Source: Liopterus haemorrhoidalis (lineage: Eukaryota; Arthropoda; Insecta; Coleoptera; Dytiscidae). Taken from it: a DNA stretch of 64,000 nucleotides. The notes beneath the pieces were generated by a model. It worked only from the letters and a program-made list of their open reading frames with translations, did no database searches and was not told the origin of the DNA. The stretch spans positions 14,795,646 through 14,859,645 of the forward strand of contig OZ020625.1 of assembly GCA_963971575.1 (NCBI GenBank), given 5' to 3'. This document shows, piece after piece, positions 45,261 through 55,541 of this stretch (positions are counted from its first letter, which is position 1; each line of letters begins with the position of its first letter). The translations under genes were made by a program, and so were the position numbers.

Positions 45261-46965
45261 ATTACTATACAAGTAATAATTAACAACTTTTATTTGAAAC
45301 ATTTTTTGATAGTACTTAATAAATTTTTAAAACTTTTCATATTTTTGCGATATTTTTTCCAAGTATCTATTTTGGCATATATGTTGTTGCGTGTCCTTGG
45401 GAAAATGTTAGTATAAGATTATATATACATTTATATATTTTTTATTATAAGATTATATATACAATGCCCGAGCCATATATCCCACATTTATTGCGGCCTT
45501 ATATCCTTTATCTATGGGATAGATGCCCCATCTGTTTATTTCGAATGTATACAATATTGAGCATTATTTTCTACTCTATAATGTGAGGTTAAGTGTCCTC
45601 TGATACCTAGTAATGAAACTAATTTTGTTAAAGTTATAGTTACGTCATAAAACCTTAAGACAAAATGTCGTAATTATTGAAATACAACCACTCATATGAT
45701 CACCTATCTTTACAATTTAATTTTTCATAAACTATTAACATTGATGATAATTTAACACATTTATTTCAGAAGACTGTGTTTTTCGTACAAACTGTCAGTA
45801 CTGAAATGATACAAACACACACCGTTATGGATATATGCGAAGTGGGGCGTTTATCCCACTGGGGCATCTATACCAACTTTACTATATACGAAATTTTAAA
45901 ATTCCAACAGTGAAACCATTGAAACGAATGACATTTATTAAAAATATTACATATTTTTACTTATTTTAAAGACAAATAAAATAAATAAACGGGAAATTTG
46001 TATTAAGAATGACAGAAAAGTTAAAATATACTGAAATTGACATTATATAATGTTATTAACCTTAACTTAAAAATGTTTATTGTAAGTATGATTTTCAAAA
46101 CTAAACCAAAATGGTCAGAAGCTTGAATCAAACTATAAAAGTTACTGGATTGCAATATGTAGTTCCACTTAAAGGTTTGAAATAGCCTTTACATATTCTA
46201 TTTTTTATTAATATATGTATATTGGTTTCTTCTAATTTTATATATTATACTTACTTTTACTTTTAAAATTCCATTATTTATAAAAATTGATGTGAAGTGT
46301 GAAATTTCACACATTTCAGGGTTTCGCAGGTTTTTAGTAAGTGAATGATGATTTAAAAAGTTTAAAATAAAAACACTTGGTTTATTGTTTCAAAAATTAT
46401 TTAATGAATTGATACGTATTTGGACTTACAAAGTCATCTCCAGAATAAATAAATCACATACATTACTGAAATATATACCAACAGGTAGGTACAACAAACA
46501 AGATAATAAAGGAAAAACCTAAAGGAAAAGGTGTTCGGTAAAAATTGTAGTCAAACGGCTAAACGTAGAGAGTGGAAATTTGGCATGGTTATACAACTCT
46601 TTGACCCGCACATAGTAAAAATCGAAAAAAATATATATTTTTTAAAAATTCTGAGTAGGGTATCAAATGAAAGCCCTTAGTACGTGGATTAACGATCAAA
46701 TTTTTTTTAATTTTTGCAAAATAAATTATTTTGAAGTGATTTTTGCCAAAATTGTGCAAAAAAAATTTTGTTCCACACCCTGTAGCCCAGATGGTTTAAA
46801 CTAAAAATCTGAAAAAAAAATCTAAGTAATGTACATTGGTGTGAACCGGAATAGTACAACAGGAATTTTTGATCAGATCATGTTTTCGGAAAATAACGCA
46901 TTTTTTGTGTTTTTGGTTGACGATTTACAAAAGTTATAGTTATGTAACACACTAGACTAGAAGAC

Positions 46966-47045
46966 GTATCATGGTCTAATGGTTAGCATGCTCGCTACTT
47001 ACCCAGAATTCTAGGGTTAGCTCCCGAGCAGAGGAGACAATTTTA
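46966..47045 (+). ncRNA. tRNA-like Pol III cassette in R copy 3
   Basis: A box TGGTCTAATGG (46972-46982) matches TRGYNNARNNG perfectly and reads like tRNA-Glu (ATGGTCTAATGGTTAGCAT). B-box-like GGTTAGCTCCC (47015-47025). Spacing 43, as in a standard tRNA. Short T-runs follow from ~47042. Confidence 0.55.
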
Positions 47046-47159
47046 TTTTTTTCCATTTTTATTTTCTTCAAATTATATTGTCAAAATTCTAGTTATATTC
47101 TGGCAAATGTTGCATTTAATTTTTAAGAGCGTAAATTTAATAACCAGTGGAATGTTGGA

Positions 47160-48112
47160 ATAATATTTTCATATCTAGGAATAACAATAGATCAGCACTT
47201 GAGGTGGGATATTCATATTAAAAATTTGTGTTCTAAATTAAGACAGTTTATTTATTTTATTAAAAAGCTAACCAACATTATCCCATACGGCAAATTAAAA
47301 TTATTTTATCATGGTCTTGTACAATCATCAATTACTTATGGCTTAATTGGATGGGGAGGAGCTGCTAAGATATACATAAACAAAGTCATTACACTGCAGA
47401 AAAGAATTGTTAAAATAATGCTTCGTAAAAGTATCTTTTATCCTTCAAGTGGCTTATTCCAAGAAGCAAACATATCACACATTTTGCAATTATATTCATA
47501 TACAATATTAAAGTATACATACAAAAATTCAAACGAACTTAATTTTACTAACCATAATTACAGTACTAGACATAAAGAACGCGCAATTGTGAATAAAGTC
47601 AGTAAAAGTATTGGACAAAAGTATTTTCTCTATTATGCCCCGAAAATTGATAATAAATTTAAAAAATATCTAGATGTTAACGATTTGACCCTTCAAAGAA
47701 ATAATTATAAATTAAGAGCAAAACAATTTTTAAATGACATCGACTTTGATGATTTAAATTACATATTTTCGAGTTCATAAATGTGTTTAGTATATACGTA
47801 GTATTTAGATTCAAACTAGTTTTTCGTTTCTTTTCAAGTACGTTTCCTAAGTAAAACTAATCTACACTATTGTAATTGTATTGTGATTTATAGTATATGT
47901 TAACTAACCTTTATTAATATAGAAAAATTTCGACATTATATTTATATCGAACTGATAAGTTTAAATTGTGTAACAGGATACCACACACAGACCTGTCTAA
48001 GTGGTGTAAGATCCATATATACTGTATAGATCCTAAATACCTATATAAAATTGTAAACTTTTTTTTGTAATGTGTTTTACTTATTTAATAAAGGTAATAA
48101 ATAAAATAAATA
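47160..48112 (+). mobile_element. LINE P, 5'-truncated Jockey-like copy
   Basis: It carries the last ~200 codons of RT ORF2 and a 3' end in ATAAATAAAATAAATAAAT. Inserted in R copy 3, whose sequence resumes at TTCTATGGGTCATG (48114). Confidence 0.75.
47199..47780 (+). pseudogene. LINE RT thumb/C-terminal segment
   Basis: 193 codons open: RWDIHIKNLCSKLRQFIYFI, SSITYGLIGWGGAAK, LQKRIVKIMLRKS and the YSTRHKERAIV post-RT motif. No catalytic core. Part of LINE P. Confidence 0.75.
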
Positions 48113-48587
48113 AATTCTATGGGTCATGTATACGAAACCAACGGGGCGGAGCATATGATAACCAATGGAAGCCATCGGCGCAATTTTCAAAATCTTAATG
48201 AACCTTGCTATATAAAAAAATACTGCACATATTTAGAAATCTAAATAATGGTATCAGATATTCGAATTAAAATTAACAAAAAAATATTTTAACATAAAAT
48301 TTGTTTTTAAAGCTCTTAGATTAACAGACGATAAATTATTTTAAAAATATTGTTAATTTTGCCGTGACTACTACAAAGCAAAATTTGTCCTACGCACTCA
48401 GTATGCCGCCTTCACTTATTATATACCTGCGAAACCCTGTAATGTGTGAAAATTCACACTTCACATCAATTTTTTAAAGTAATAAAATAGATATAAATTC
48501 ACAATACCTTTTGTTTTGTCCTTCTGAAGCTTCTAAGATTTTAGAGGTCAAATCCCGTGCTTCTTGCCCCTCTGCAGTAAACTGCTA

Positions 48588-48988
48588 TAGTCCATCTCTG
48601 AAAGACTGATAGTAATAAATCATTTTGACAGGCAGTTACCAGTGGCGTGCACATTTTAAACACGTTTAAATTGGTTTTGTGTATGTATATATTACTATTT
48701 ATCATTTTATTAAACGCACGCCTGTGACCATATTTATCATATCATTAAACACACCCCTGTGACCATATTTTTCCTCAAAATTTGAGGGTCAAATTTTTAT
48801 GGTCTATTGTTTTTAATCCTAGTTCGTATTCCCATGTAATATGTGCGGCACACTCGCTTGTTTTTAACAATATTTAGTTTCGAACTATTCATATTTTGTC
48901 GCTTTTGTTTTACCGCTTCTGTGTAATAATACAATAACTTTTTACATATAATAAATTTTATTACTATCAGTCTTTCGGAGATAGAGTA
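48588..48988. mobile_element. 401-bp TA-flanked MITE
   Basis: Ends TAGTCCATCTCTGAAAGACT... and inverse (TIR ~33 bp with a few mismatches), TA on both sides. Internally it has two near-repeats around CACACCCCTGTGACCATATT (48720 and 48755). Confidence 0.75.
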
Positions 48989-49702
48989 TAATGTATTAGA
49001 ATATTTGTTTAGAATGAAGACATGTTTCTTTTCTGTTCAAGATAGTTTTTAATAAGATTAATATTTTGGGAGCTATTGGGAACCCTACCTATAAATAATA
49101 CATATTGTACTCATAGAAAGTTCATTTAATTTATAATGTGTACATTTATATTGCCATGGTGCAGGGGGTTATTTATTTTTCACTGGTCCGCTATGGCAGA
49201 AGAATTACGAAACACTGTACTAGAAAATTGTTAGATAGCCGATTTGAATGGCATTCACAACTCACATCTCCTACATGTGCGCAATATAAATGGGAGAGGC
49301 TTGAAGTTAGTTTTATTGTAACTTAAAGAAACCGATGATACGAGTTTCAAACTCTTTAATCTTACTTCAACAGAAAAACCAAATATAATCCTACTTGCAG
49401 CGATAATGAGTTAAGGGATTACCTACTATCTGGCTAACATGGCGATTTTCGCAAATGGTGGTATTGTCTTAATGACCGCTAAAGGATTAACCATAGGTCT
49501 AATTACAATTTTTCTATTTCCCCAGAAGATTAGTGCAGTAATTCATCTGCACACAAATCCTCCTTTCAGGTGGTGGTGGTGGGGATACAAAGTGATGGGT
49601 ATATAACATTAGAACTCCATGTAATATATAACACATCACTGTGAGAACTCATCGTTTACAATTCTTGTATTTAATTTGAAATTACATAAGTGCATTAGAC
49701 GT
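48989..49702. other. no recognised gene; upstream region of the SGNH-like gene
   Basis: Mixed composition, with no long ORF that resembles a protein. The promoter of the gene at 49719 is expected in its last 100 bp. Confidence 0.4.
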
Positions 49703-49708
49703 TCAGTG
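49703..49708 (+). promoter_or_regulatory. candidate arthropod initiator (TCAGTG)
   Basis: TTCAGTGG lies 11 nt upstream of the ATG at 49719 and matches the arthropod TCAGT initiator. If used, the 5' UTR is very short. No TATA box at the right distance was noticed. Confidence 0.35.
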
Positions 49709-49718
49709 GTCCTCCAAA

Positions 49719-51470
49719 ATGTCTCAAAATCGACAAGCTGTTGTAAGTATTGACCCTTAGGCAGCAGTCTGACTGATCAAGCGCCGAGTCGTGTAGTTTC
49801 ATTTAAAAATTTAATAACTGGTCTGACTTAAAGTCACTGGATTATACAAAGTACCGCAAGCCTTTGAAGAAGCCGACAGACCCCAGGGTTTGATTGGCAA
49901 CATTGCTTCCCATATTAAGCAAACTAAAGCAGCAATTTTTACGTTCTTAAGTTTACGTCTGCGCTGTCACATCTCCCTCTCTCGCTCTCATTTAATAACC
50001 TTCTTTGTCAGCGGTTTGAATATTTAAGGTTAAGTTTAATTTAAATTTATATATTATATCCATTTTATTTAATAAAAATTAAAAAAATAATTGAAATTGT
50101 ACCACAATTTTGTTATAGTGCATCTTTGATTCAAAAATCGTGATTACAATGTTTAAAATAAAAACTAGTTTCTTATTTTTGTAATGTTGGAATCACTGAA
50201 CATCATTTGTGTTGGCGAAATTTTTAACCCCAGCATGTCCGCCGTTGCGGTACTTTGTATAATCTAGTGACTCTAGTCTTACTGACCGAGTATTACCGAT
50301 CATTCAGTGTCAAGTAAATTTGTTTCTCCCTTATCAAATAGTGCATATTCCAACCTAAAATAATACTATCAAACAGTTAAGTTTTACTTTTGAGGTAATA
50401 TTTGGGCAATAAGTTGTTTTTTATACAATATTAGTATGTATGCGCAAAAATTGACAATCCAACTGTCAAATAATATATGGTTATGGACTGTATATGCTTA
50501 AATGCGCATGTGTTATTGCGTCGGGCGTGTGTTTGAAATTTGCTCGACAGCAAACGATTGACAGCACTCGATCAGTCAGACCGCGGCCTTATTTTAACAC
50601 CAACATCTTATGGAGTGATATGTGGTGAAAATACGAAACTAATATATACAATTTGCGTGTTTTGTCATGTCCAGATTTCATTCCTTGGGGATAACATTTT
50701 GAGGAGTGTTCTGTCCAACATACATGGTCTGGCTGCCAGAACTCTTGGTATCAAATGAAAATCAATATAATTTTAACATTTCAATTCATTTAATCAATTA
50801 TTATATTCAGTAAAACACAACAGAGCCCCGCAAAAAGCCATTCAGTTGGCTATTGACGGACAGACAATCGACCAATTGAGGAAAAAAGTTACCTACTCTA
50901 AGCACGAAGGAGTCGATTACAAACTAAACCATCAAGTCGTCATACTTACGGGAATACAGGATGCTCTAACGGTAAAGACATTCACAGAAATTGTAATAAT
51001 AACAATGTATTATAATCATGATGTTTACATTTACAGAAACGCCGTTACAAAAATATGAAGTTCATACTTAAATTTTTATTAAGTGAAGTTAAAAATCGTG
51101 GGGTCAAGAAAATTTATTTATTAACTCTTCCAAACCTATATATTTCCAATGAAGTATCGAAAGTTATATCGTCCTACAACAATTTTATTAGGGCCCAAGT
51201 TAAGAGGACACACATTGAAGTAATAGACGTTGAACATCAAGTGGGAAAATCGCTCATGGAAAGGTAAATATTTACCTGAATTTCATCATTTCAGAAAGTG
51301 TTTATGTATATAAAGCAACATATTTGAATTTATCATGAATATTATTGTTATTATTTGTTTTTGTTTACAGTGACTTAATTTATACAAATCGGAAGACCTT
51401 GGAACTCATTCAAAGGATGTTGGAGGAACGAGTTGGCGAAACGAATCTAAGACAAATGATTGGTCTGTGA
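49719..51470 (+). CDS. SGNH/OSK-like protein, five exons, 194 residues
   Basis: Coding exons are 49719-49742, 50675-50747, 50811-50971, 51037-51263 and 51371-51470 (stop TGA). All introns are GT-AG: donors GTAAGT, GTATCA, GTAAAG and GTAAAT; acceptors CCAG, TCAG, ACAG and ACAG. Every junction keeps frame. The protein begins MSQNRQAV and enters an SGNH-type fold: block I FLGDN (13-15 Gly-Asp-Asn, where Ser is expected), a helix with GQTIDQL, block III LTGIQD (80-83), a beta strand KKIYLLTLPN, and block V SDLIY (Asp163...Tyr166, where His is expected). The missing Ser and His suggest a non-enzymatic protein, as in the OSK domain of Oskar; no LOTUS domain is encoded here. Intron 1 contains a MITE. 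A histone-type stem-loop follows 53 nt after the stop. Function is not known. Confidence 0.75.
49833..50271. mobile_element. MITE in intron 1 of the SGNH-like gene
   Basis: 26-bp TIRs (GTCACTGGATTATACAAAGT... / inverse) with one mismatch. About 440 bp. Contains a CT-rich stretch CTCCCTCTCTCGCTCTC near 49975. No clear TSD. Confidence 0.75.
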
Positions 51471-51523
51471 AGACATCCTGGCTGTCTCCCGGGCATAATG
51501 GAGCTACAACTTAGCTCAAAATC

Positions 51524-51539
51524 GGCTCTTTTCAGAGCC
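51524..51539 (+). promoter_or_regulatory. histone-type mRNA 3' stem-loop
   Basis: GGCTCTTTTCAGAGCC forms a 6-bp stem with a TTTC loop, identical to the metazoan replication-dependent histone consensus. The 3' flank is ACAA and a purine stretch AAAAAGAA (51550-51557) sits where a histone downstream element would be. It lies 53 nt after the stop of the SGNH-like gene on the same strand, a spacing normal for histone genes. No histone coding sequence was seen nearby. Confidence 0.75.
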
Positions 51540-51540
51540 A

Positions 51541-51983
51541 CAAGATTTTAAAAAGAATTCTGCACTCTGCACAATATGCACTGAAAATTAATGCATACAC
51601 GCTTTTGTAGAGCTGTGTGTGTAACAGCAGTACCTGTCTATATCCTCCACTCCTAAAACACTACAAGTCATATCTACCCCTATTCAAATTAACATTGTCG
51701 AAGGCTGTCTGAGAAAAAAAAAAAATAAATAAATAAATGCATGTGTCTCACAGGTAGGGATTGCAATCCCGCACACTTTTCATTCCCGCAGTATCCGCCC
51801 GTAATTTTTTCCAATTTGCTGGGGATTGAACTTTTAATGTACAGTTTTATACATATTTACCAGTTAACAACATTTTTGGTTTGAAAATTATGTTATTGTT
51901 ATATAATTTATTATAGCAATATAATAAGTATTATTATAATACCTGTAATATTGATTAACTCCTTCAATGATTTGTTTTTTTAT
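51541..51983. other. no gene; short A-rich/AATA run
   Basis: It contains a run of A followed by AATAAATAAATAAAT at 51712-51737. That could serve as an alternative polyadenylation signal for the upstream gene or be a retroposon tail. The rest is unassigned. Confidence 0.4.
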
Positions 51984-53030
51984 GGTTTTGTAGGTATGAC
52001 CAAAAAACCCTTATACCGTCATTTTGTCGTCTGTCTGTCTGTTCGGTAAAAATTGTAGCCAAACGGCTAAACCTAGAGAATTGATATTTGGCATGCTTAT
52101 ACAACTCTTTGACCCGCACATAGGAAAAATACTAAAACATCTAAAAAACATATCCCCCTAAAAATATAAACAAATATGTGCTCATCGAAAAAATAAATAA
52201 TTTTTTTGTAAATTCTGAGTAAGGTATCAAATGAAAGCCTTAGTACGTGGATTAACGATCAAAATTTTATTTTTTGCAAAAAAAATTATTTTGACGCGAT
52301 TTTTGCCAAAACTGTGCAAAAAAAATTGTCCCGCACCCTGTAGCCCAGATGGTTTAAACTAAAAATCTGAAAAAAATCTAAGTAATGTACATTTGTGTGA
52401 ACCGGAATAGCACAACAGGAATTTTTGATCAGATTATTTTTTCGGAAAATAACGCATTTTTTGTGTTTTTTGGTTGGCGATGCACAAAAGCTATAGTTAT
52501 ATAACACGTTATATTGTAAAGCGCATCGTGGTCTAATAGCTTCGTTGCTCGTTAGCTACACAGATTTCTAGGATTCGAACCCTGCCAGAGGAGTCAATTT
52601 TTTCTTTTTTCATTGTAATTTTATTTAAATTAATTTGTCAAAATTTGTCAAATGTTGCATTTAATTTGTAAGAGAGTAAATTTAATAACCTATTGGAATT
52701 GTTGGATTTATATTTTAATTCTATTCTATAATATAATTTTCAAAATCTTAATGAACCTTGATATATAAAAAAATACAGCACATATTTAGAAACCTGAATA
52801 ATGGTTGGTATTAGGTATTCGAATTAAAATTAACAAAAAAAATATTTTAACAAAAATTTGTTTTTTAAAACTCTGAGATTAACAGACGATAAATTATTTT
52901 AAAAAGATCGTTCATTTTGCCATGGTTACTACAAAACAAAATTTGTCCTACACTGTCAGCATGCCGCCTTCACTTATTATATACCTGCGAAATCCTGCAA
53001 TGTGTGAAAATACACACTTCACATCAATTT
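51984..53030 (+). mobile_element. repeat family R, copy 4
   Basis: Starts GGTTTTGTAGGTATGACC and ends ATACCTGCGAAATCC...CACACTTCACATCAATTT. The shortest (GTCT)n run of the family (3 units). Lacks the flanking region found at 48120-48180 in copy 3 by a ~60-bp deletion. Confidence 0.8.
52517..52610 (+). ncRNA. tRNA-like Pol III cassette in R copy 4
   Basis: A box TGGTCTAATAG (52529-52539), near-perfect B box GATTCGAACCC (52572-52582), spacing 43, T-run from ~52598. Closest to the cassette in copy 3. Confidence 0.55.
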
Positions 53031-53137
53031 ATTTTAGATGCATGTACCAAAAATGTATTGAGAAAGAGAAAATGGCGGATGCTGAATCAAACCGGTATCT
53101 GGATGTTAATGTTTCTATTGACTACAAATGTATAAAG
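53031..53137 (+). other. short open segment, possible exon fragment
   Basis: Reads KEKMADAESNRYLDVNVSI in one open frame, with ATGGCGG in a good start context at 53071. It is cut by a hAT end at 53138. No family recognised; could be chance. Confidence 0.25.
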
Positions 53138-53389
53138 CAGTGTTTTTCAACCTTTTTCTTCTAGCTGCACCCTTAAGTAGAAACCTTTTTTTGCGGCACC
53201 CCATCTTTTTTATTTCACTTTAGACATGTATATTTCGTTTTTTTACTTAACTTTTTCATCTATATTATAGATGCTATAAAAATAATAAAAATAAATCAAA
53301 TAATTAGTAACTACTATATTTTTGTTTATTACAAAATAAAGAATTACATATCTGAATATATAAAAAAACAATGAAATATTTGAGCCTGA

Positions 53390-53544
53390 TGAAATGCACA
53401 TTTTTTTTAATATAAGGAGAAATATTGGTAAGACAAACTCTCATTTCTTCCTCAATCGATTGTAATCTTTCTCTTTTATTACTTTTTATAGATGTAAGAA
53501 CAGAAAAGCCTAATTCACATAAGTATAAGGTAGAAAATTGTATA
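53390..53544 (-). pseudogene. hAT transposase C-terminal end
   Basis: Reads NLGFSVLTSIKSNKRERLQS then EEEMRVCLTNISP, the hallmark C-terminal stretch of ZBED5/FAM200-type hAT transposases (C-terminal dimerisation region). It continues the segment at 53872-54159. Confidence 0.75.
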
Positions 53545-53871
53545 GTGCGTTCGAAGGTGAGTTTGCAGTATAGCTCTTATGGCAAATGGGAGCGGTGTTG
53601 CCAAATGTTGTAAAAGTGTCAAATGTGTCAATTATATTAATATGAAAAACTCGTTATTATTTACAAAAATCAACTCTTATAAAACTCAAAATAACACTCA
53701 ACAAAAACAAATAGCCATTTGTAGAATACTGCGTCTTCACAGATCAGCGCGTTTTAGAGCTGGCAACGTCGACTAGCAAGAAAAGGATAGCGTCATTCTG
53801 TAAACCCATTAGAGAGTATGAAAAAGAACTACTCCATATGTCCTGTACTGCAAACTCACCTTCGAACGCAC
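53545..53871. mobile_element. 327-bp MITE with perfect 26-bp TIRs
   Basis: GTGCGTTCGAAGGTGAGTTT... at 53545-53570 and its exact inverse at 53846-53871, flanked by TATA on both sides (TA or TATA duplication). Non-coding. Confidence 0.85.
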
Positions 53872-54159
53872 TATAGTAAAATTACTAAAGCTTTTTTTGC
53901 GATTCGCGCATATTCATGTTTTATCTGTATCCAAAATTCATTAATATTTAGTTCTTTATGTTTTAAATTTAAATTGCCTTTATTTTTTAATTCAATTAGT
54001 TCCTCTTGTTCGTTGAGATTTAGCATTGTTTCATTTACTTCTACAATGAAGGGGTTCCTCAACCAGTCGTAATCTTCAGTACATAAATTAGGAAAGTAAT
54101 AATTTATATTTTTTACTAATATTTGGATATGGCCAGAGACAAGTGGTATTATTTGATCA
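53872..54159 (-). pseudogene. hAT transposase, middle/C-terminal segment
   Basis: Reads YDWLRNPFIVEVNE, NLNEQEELIELKNKGNLNLK and EFWIQIKHEYARIAKKALV, matching the block before the dimerisation domain in ZBED5/FAM200-like hAT proteins. Ended by Helitron C at 54160. Confidence 0.75.
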
Positions 54160-55541
54160 CTAGTGGACCCATTGCCAACTGTGTTGGCAAACAAATCATT
54201 ACCTTAATGTGGAACTTGCTCGACACCTCAGACTTCTTTCTCTATCCATACGCCTAACTTCATCCAATTCAAATTGAATCAACTCTTCGCGTATTATTAA
54301 AAACTGGACAAATAATGAGTATTATTCCGAATTATTTATTCATTAACTTTTTAAGATGGGAAAACGATTCATTTTCACTCAATGCATTATATTTATAATG
54401 TTAAAACTAAAAATAATTTGAGACGTTAAATTTAAAATATATTTATTAAAATTAATTTTCCATTTTCTTATATAATATAAAAATACGCACACGGAAAAAA
54501 GCACATATGAAAAAATACACTCACGGAATAACGCGTACTTACATTAAATCTCAAATCAGTTTGAAATAAATCCTGAGAAACTATTGCACAGTAAAATTTA
54601 ATTGTTTGCCCGCTTTAATATATTGCGTTCACAGTTGGGGGTAGATTTACAATATCCCACTGAACACTGCGCATGCGTCACACACACGTCATTTGTTCAA
54701 TATACAAAGATTCTAAACAGGTGGGACTGTGCAGAACTTTTAAAACACAATTTATTTTTAGGTGGTTTATAAAAAAATAAAAATAAACAGTTATCAACCA
54801 TAACCTATGATAGTGCTTTTAAGGTGAATCTAACCTAACCTAAAAGGTAAATGATATTTTAATGTGATAAATAAACAGAAACCATTGTTTTAGAGCCACT
54901 GATAATTCTTTAGTGTAGTCGTTATGTGCTGCCATCTGTATAGAGTTTGCAGTGGGATATTGTAAATCTTGTCCTAGAAATCGTAGAAACAGGGCCGGCT
55001 CAGAGGTCGGGACTTCGGACTATTTCTAAAAATTATTAGTAGCTAGGGCAAGTTTTTGACACCAAATGCATTATTTTCCCGAGGCCCCGTAAAACCCACA
55101 GCCGGCACTGCGTAGAAATAAAAAAATAATAAAGCATTGAAAAAATAATAATAAAGAAAAAAAGTCACATTTTTCTTACTTACTTTCATCAAAACCAAAT
55201 ATTTTTTAAAATAATTATTTTTCTGCTAATAATAATTTTAATCAAAAATGTCGAATATCACGGAAGGATAACGTTTTTCTGTGTTTTATTTCGTAAAAAA
55301 ACCGATCCGTGTATTTCACAACTAAATTAATAATTGTGAAGTGATTTTTTAATGAAAAACACAACTGTCATTTTTACTAATTTATTTTCAACACTCAAAA
55401 CAAAAATTCACAGCACACTACTGTCCAATACATAAATTAATATATAATATTCGTTACATTTCGGTACCTCGCTCAATTGTTTCAGACAATTTCCACGCAC
55501 CCATGCAGCCAAGGATACAGGTTGGGGTATTATATTATAGA
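54160..55541 (-). mobile_element. Helitron C, relative of A and B in reverse
   Basis: Minus-strand start TCTATAATATAATACC after A (55541), and an end with the TTGCCAAC-type hairpin and CTAG before T (54160). The ~115 bp unit is present once (near 54740-54840), giving an un-arrayed reference. The 5' quarter is shorter than in A and B and about 60 bases of 5' head are diverged. It carries a 121-bp hAT MITE. Confidence 0.8.
54990..55110. mobile_element. hAT MITE (CAGGGCCGGC family), short copy
   Basis: TSD CGTAGAAA (54982-54989, 55111-55118). Same ends as 37991-38165, but with ~54 bp of interior missing. Confidence 0.92.

Larger units (their letters stand above)
44230..45884. mobile_element. 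element T (GGGATAGATGCCCC family), TA target
   Basis: Imperfect TIRs: GGGTAAAGGTGGGATAGATG... left, and the inverse of ...GGGGCATCTATACCAACTTT right, flanked by TA. Several internal degenerate repeats of CATATATCCCA and GGGATAGATGCCCC occur at 44420, 45475, 45530 and 45855. No transposase. It holds S copy 2 and repeat U. Confidence 0.65.
44130..46195. mobile_element. MITE S copy 1, split by element T
   Basis: The left part (AAGTGGAACTAAATGGGAAT...ATTTCATTTTTCACGTTGG) and right part (45887-46190, ending GTAGTTCCACTTAAAGGTTT) match the two halves of S copy 2 at 44579-44984. The middle is displaced by the TA-flanked element T. Confidence 0.65.
46282..48475 (+). mobile_element. repeat family R, copy 3, with terminal inverted repeats and nested LINE
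   Basis: This copy shows both ends: AAAAATTGATGTGAAGTGTG...CAGGGTTTCGCAGGT at 46282-46332 and its inverse at 48426-48475, so R is a TIR element. The segment 46345-46530 replaces the usual (GTCT)n head and contains, in inverse, TCTGGAGATGACTTTGTAAG, possibly a Penelope-like fragment. A LINE copy sits at 47160-48112. Confidence 0.8.

Noticed and set aside
49138..49326. 62-residue ORF upstream of the SGNH-like gene as an extra exon
   Set aside because: No recognisable domain, no splice signals consistent with exon 1, and a good ATG with initiator already exists at 49719.
50540..50758. Single-exon ORF running through the exon 2 acceptor of the SGNH-like gene
   Set aside because: The part before 50675 resembles intron sequence with a TTTTGTCATGTCCAG acceptor, and the exon model with ATG at 49719 gives a phase-consistent protein. 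It remains possible that an alternative start uses it.
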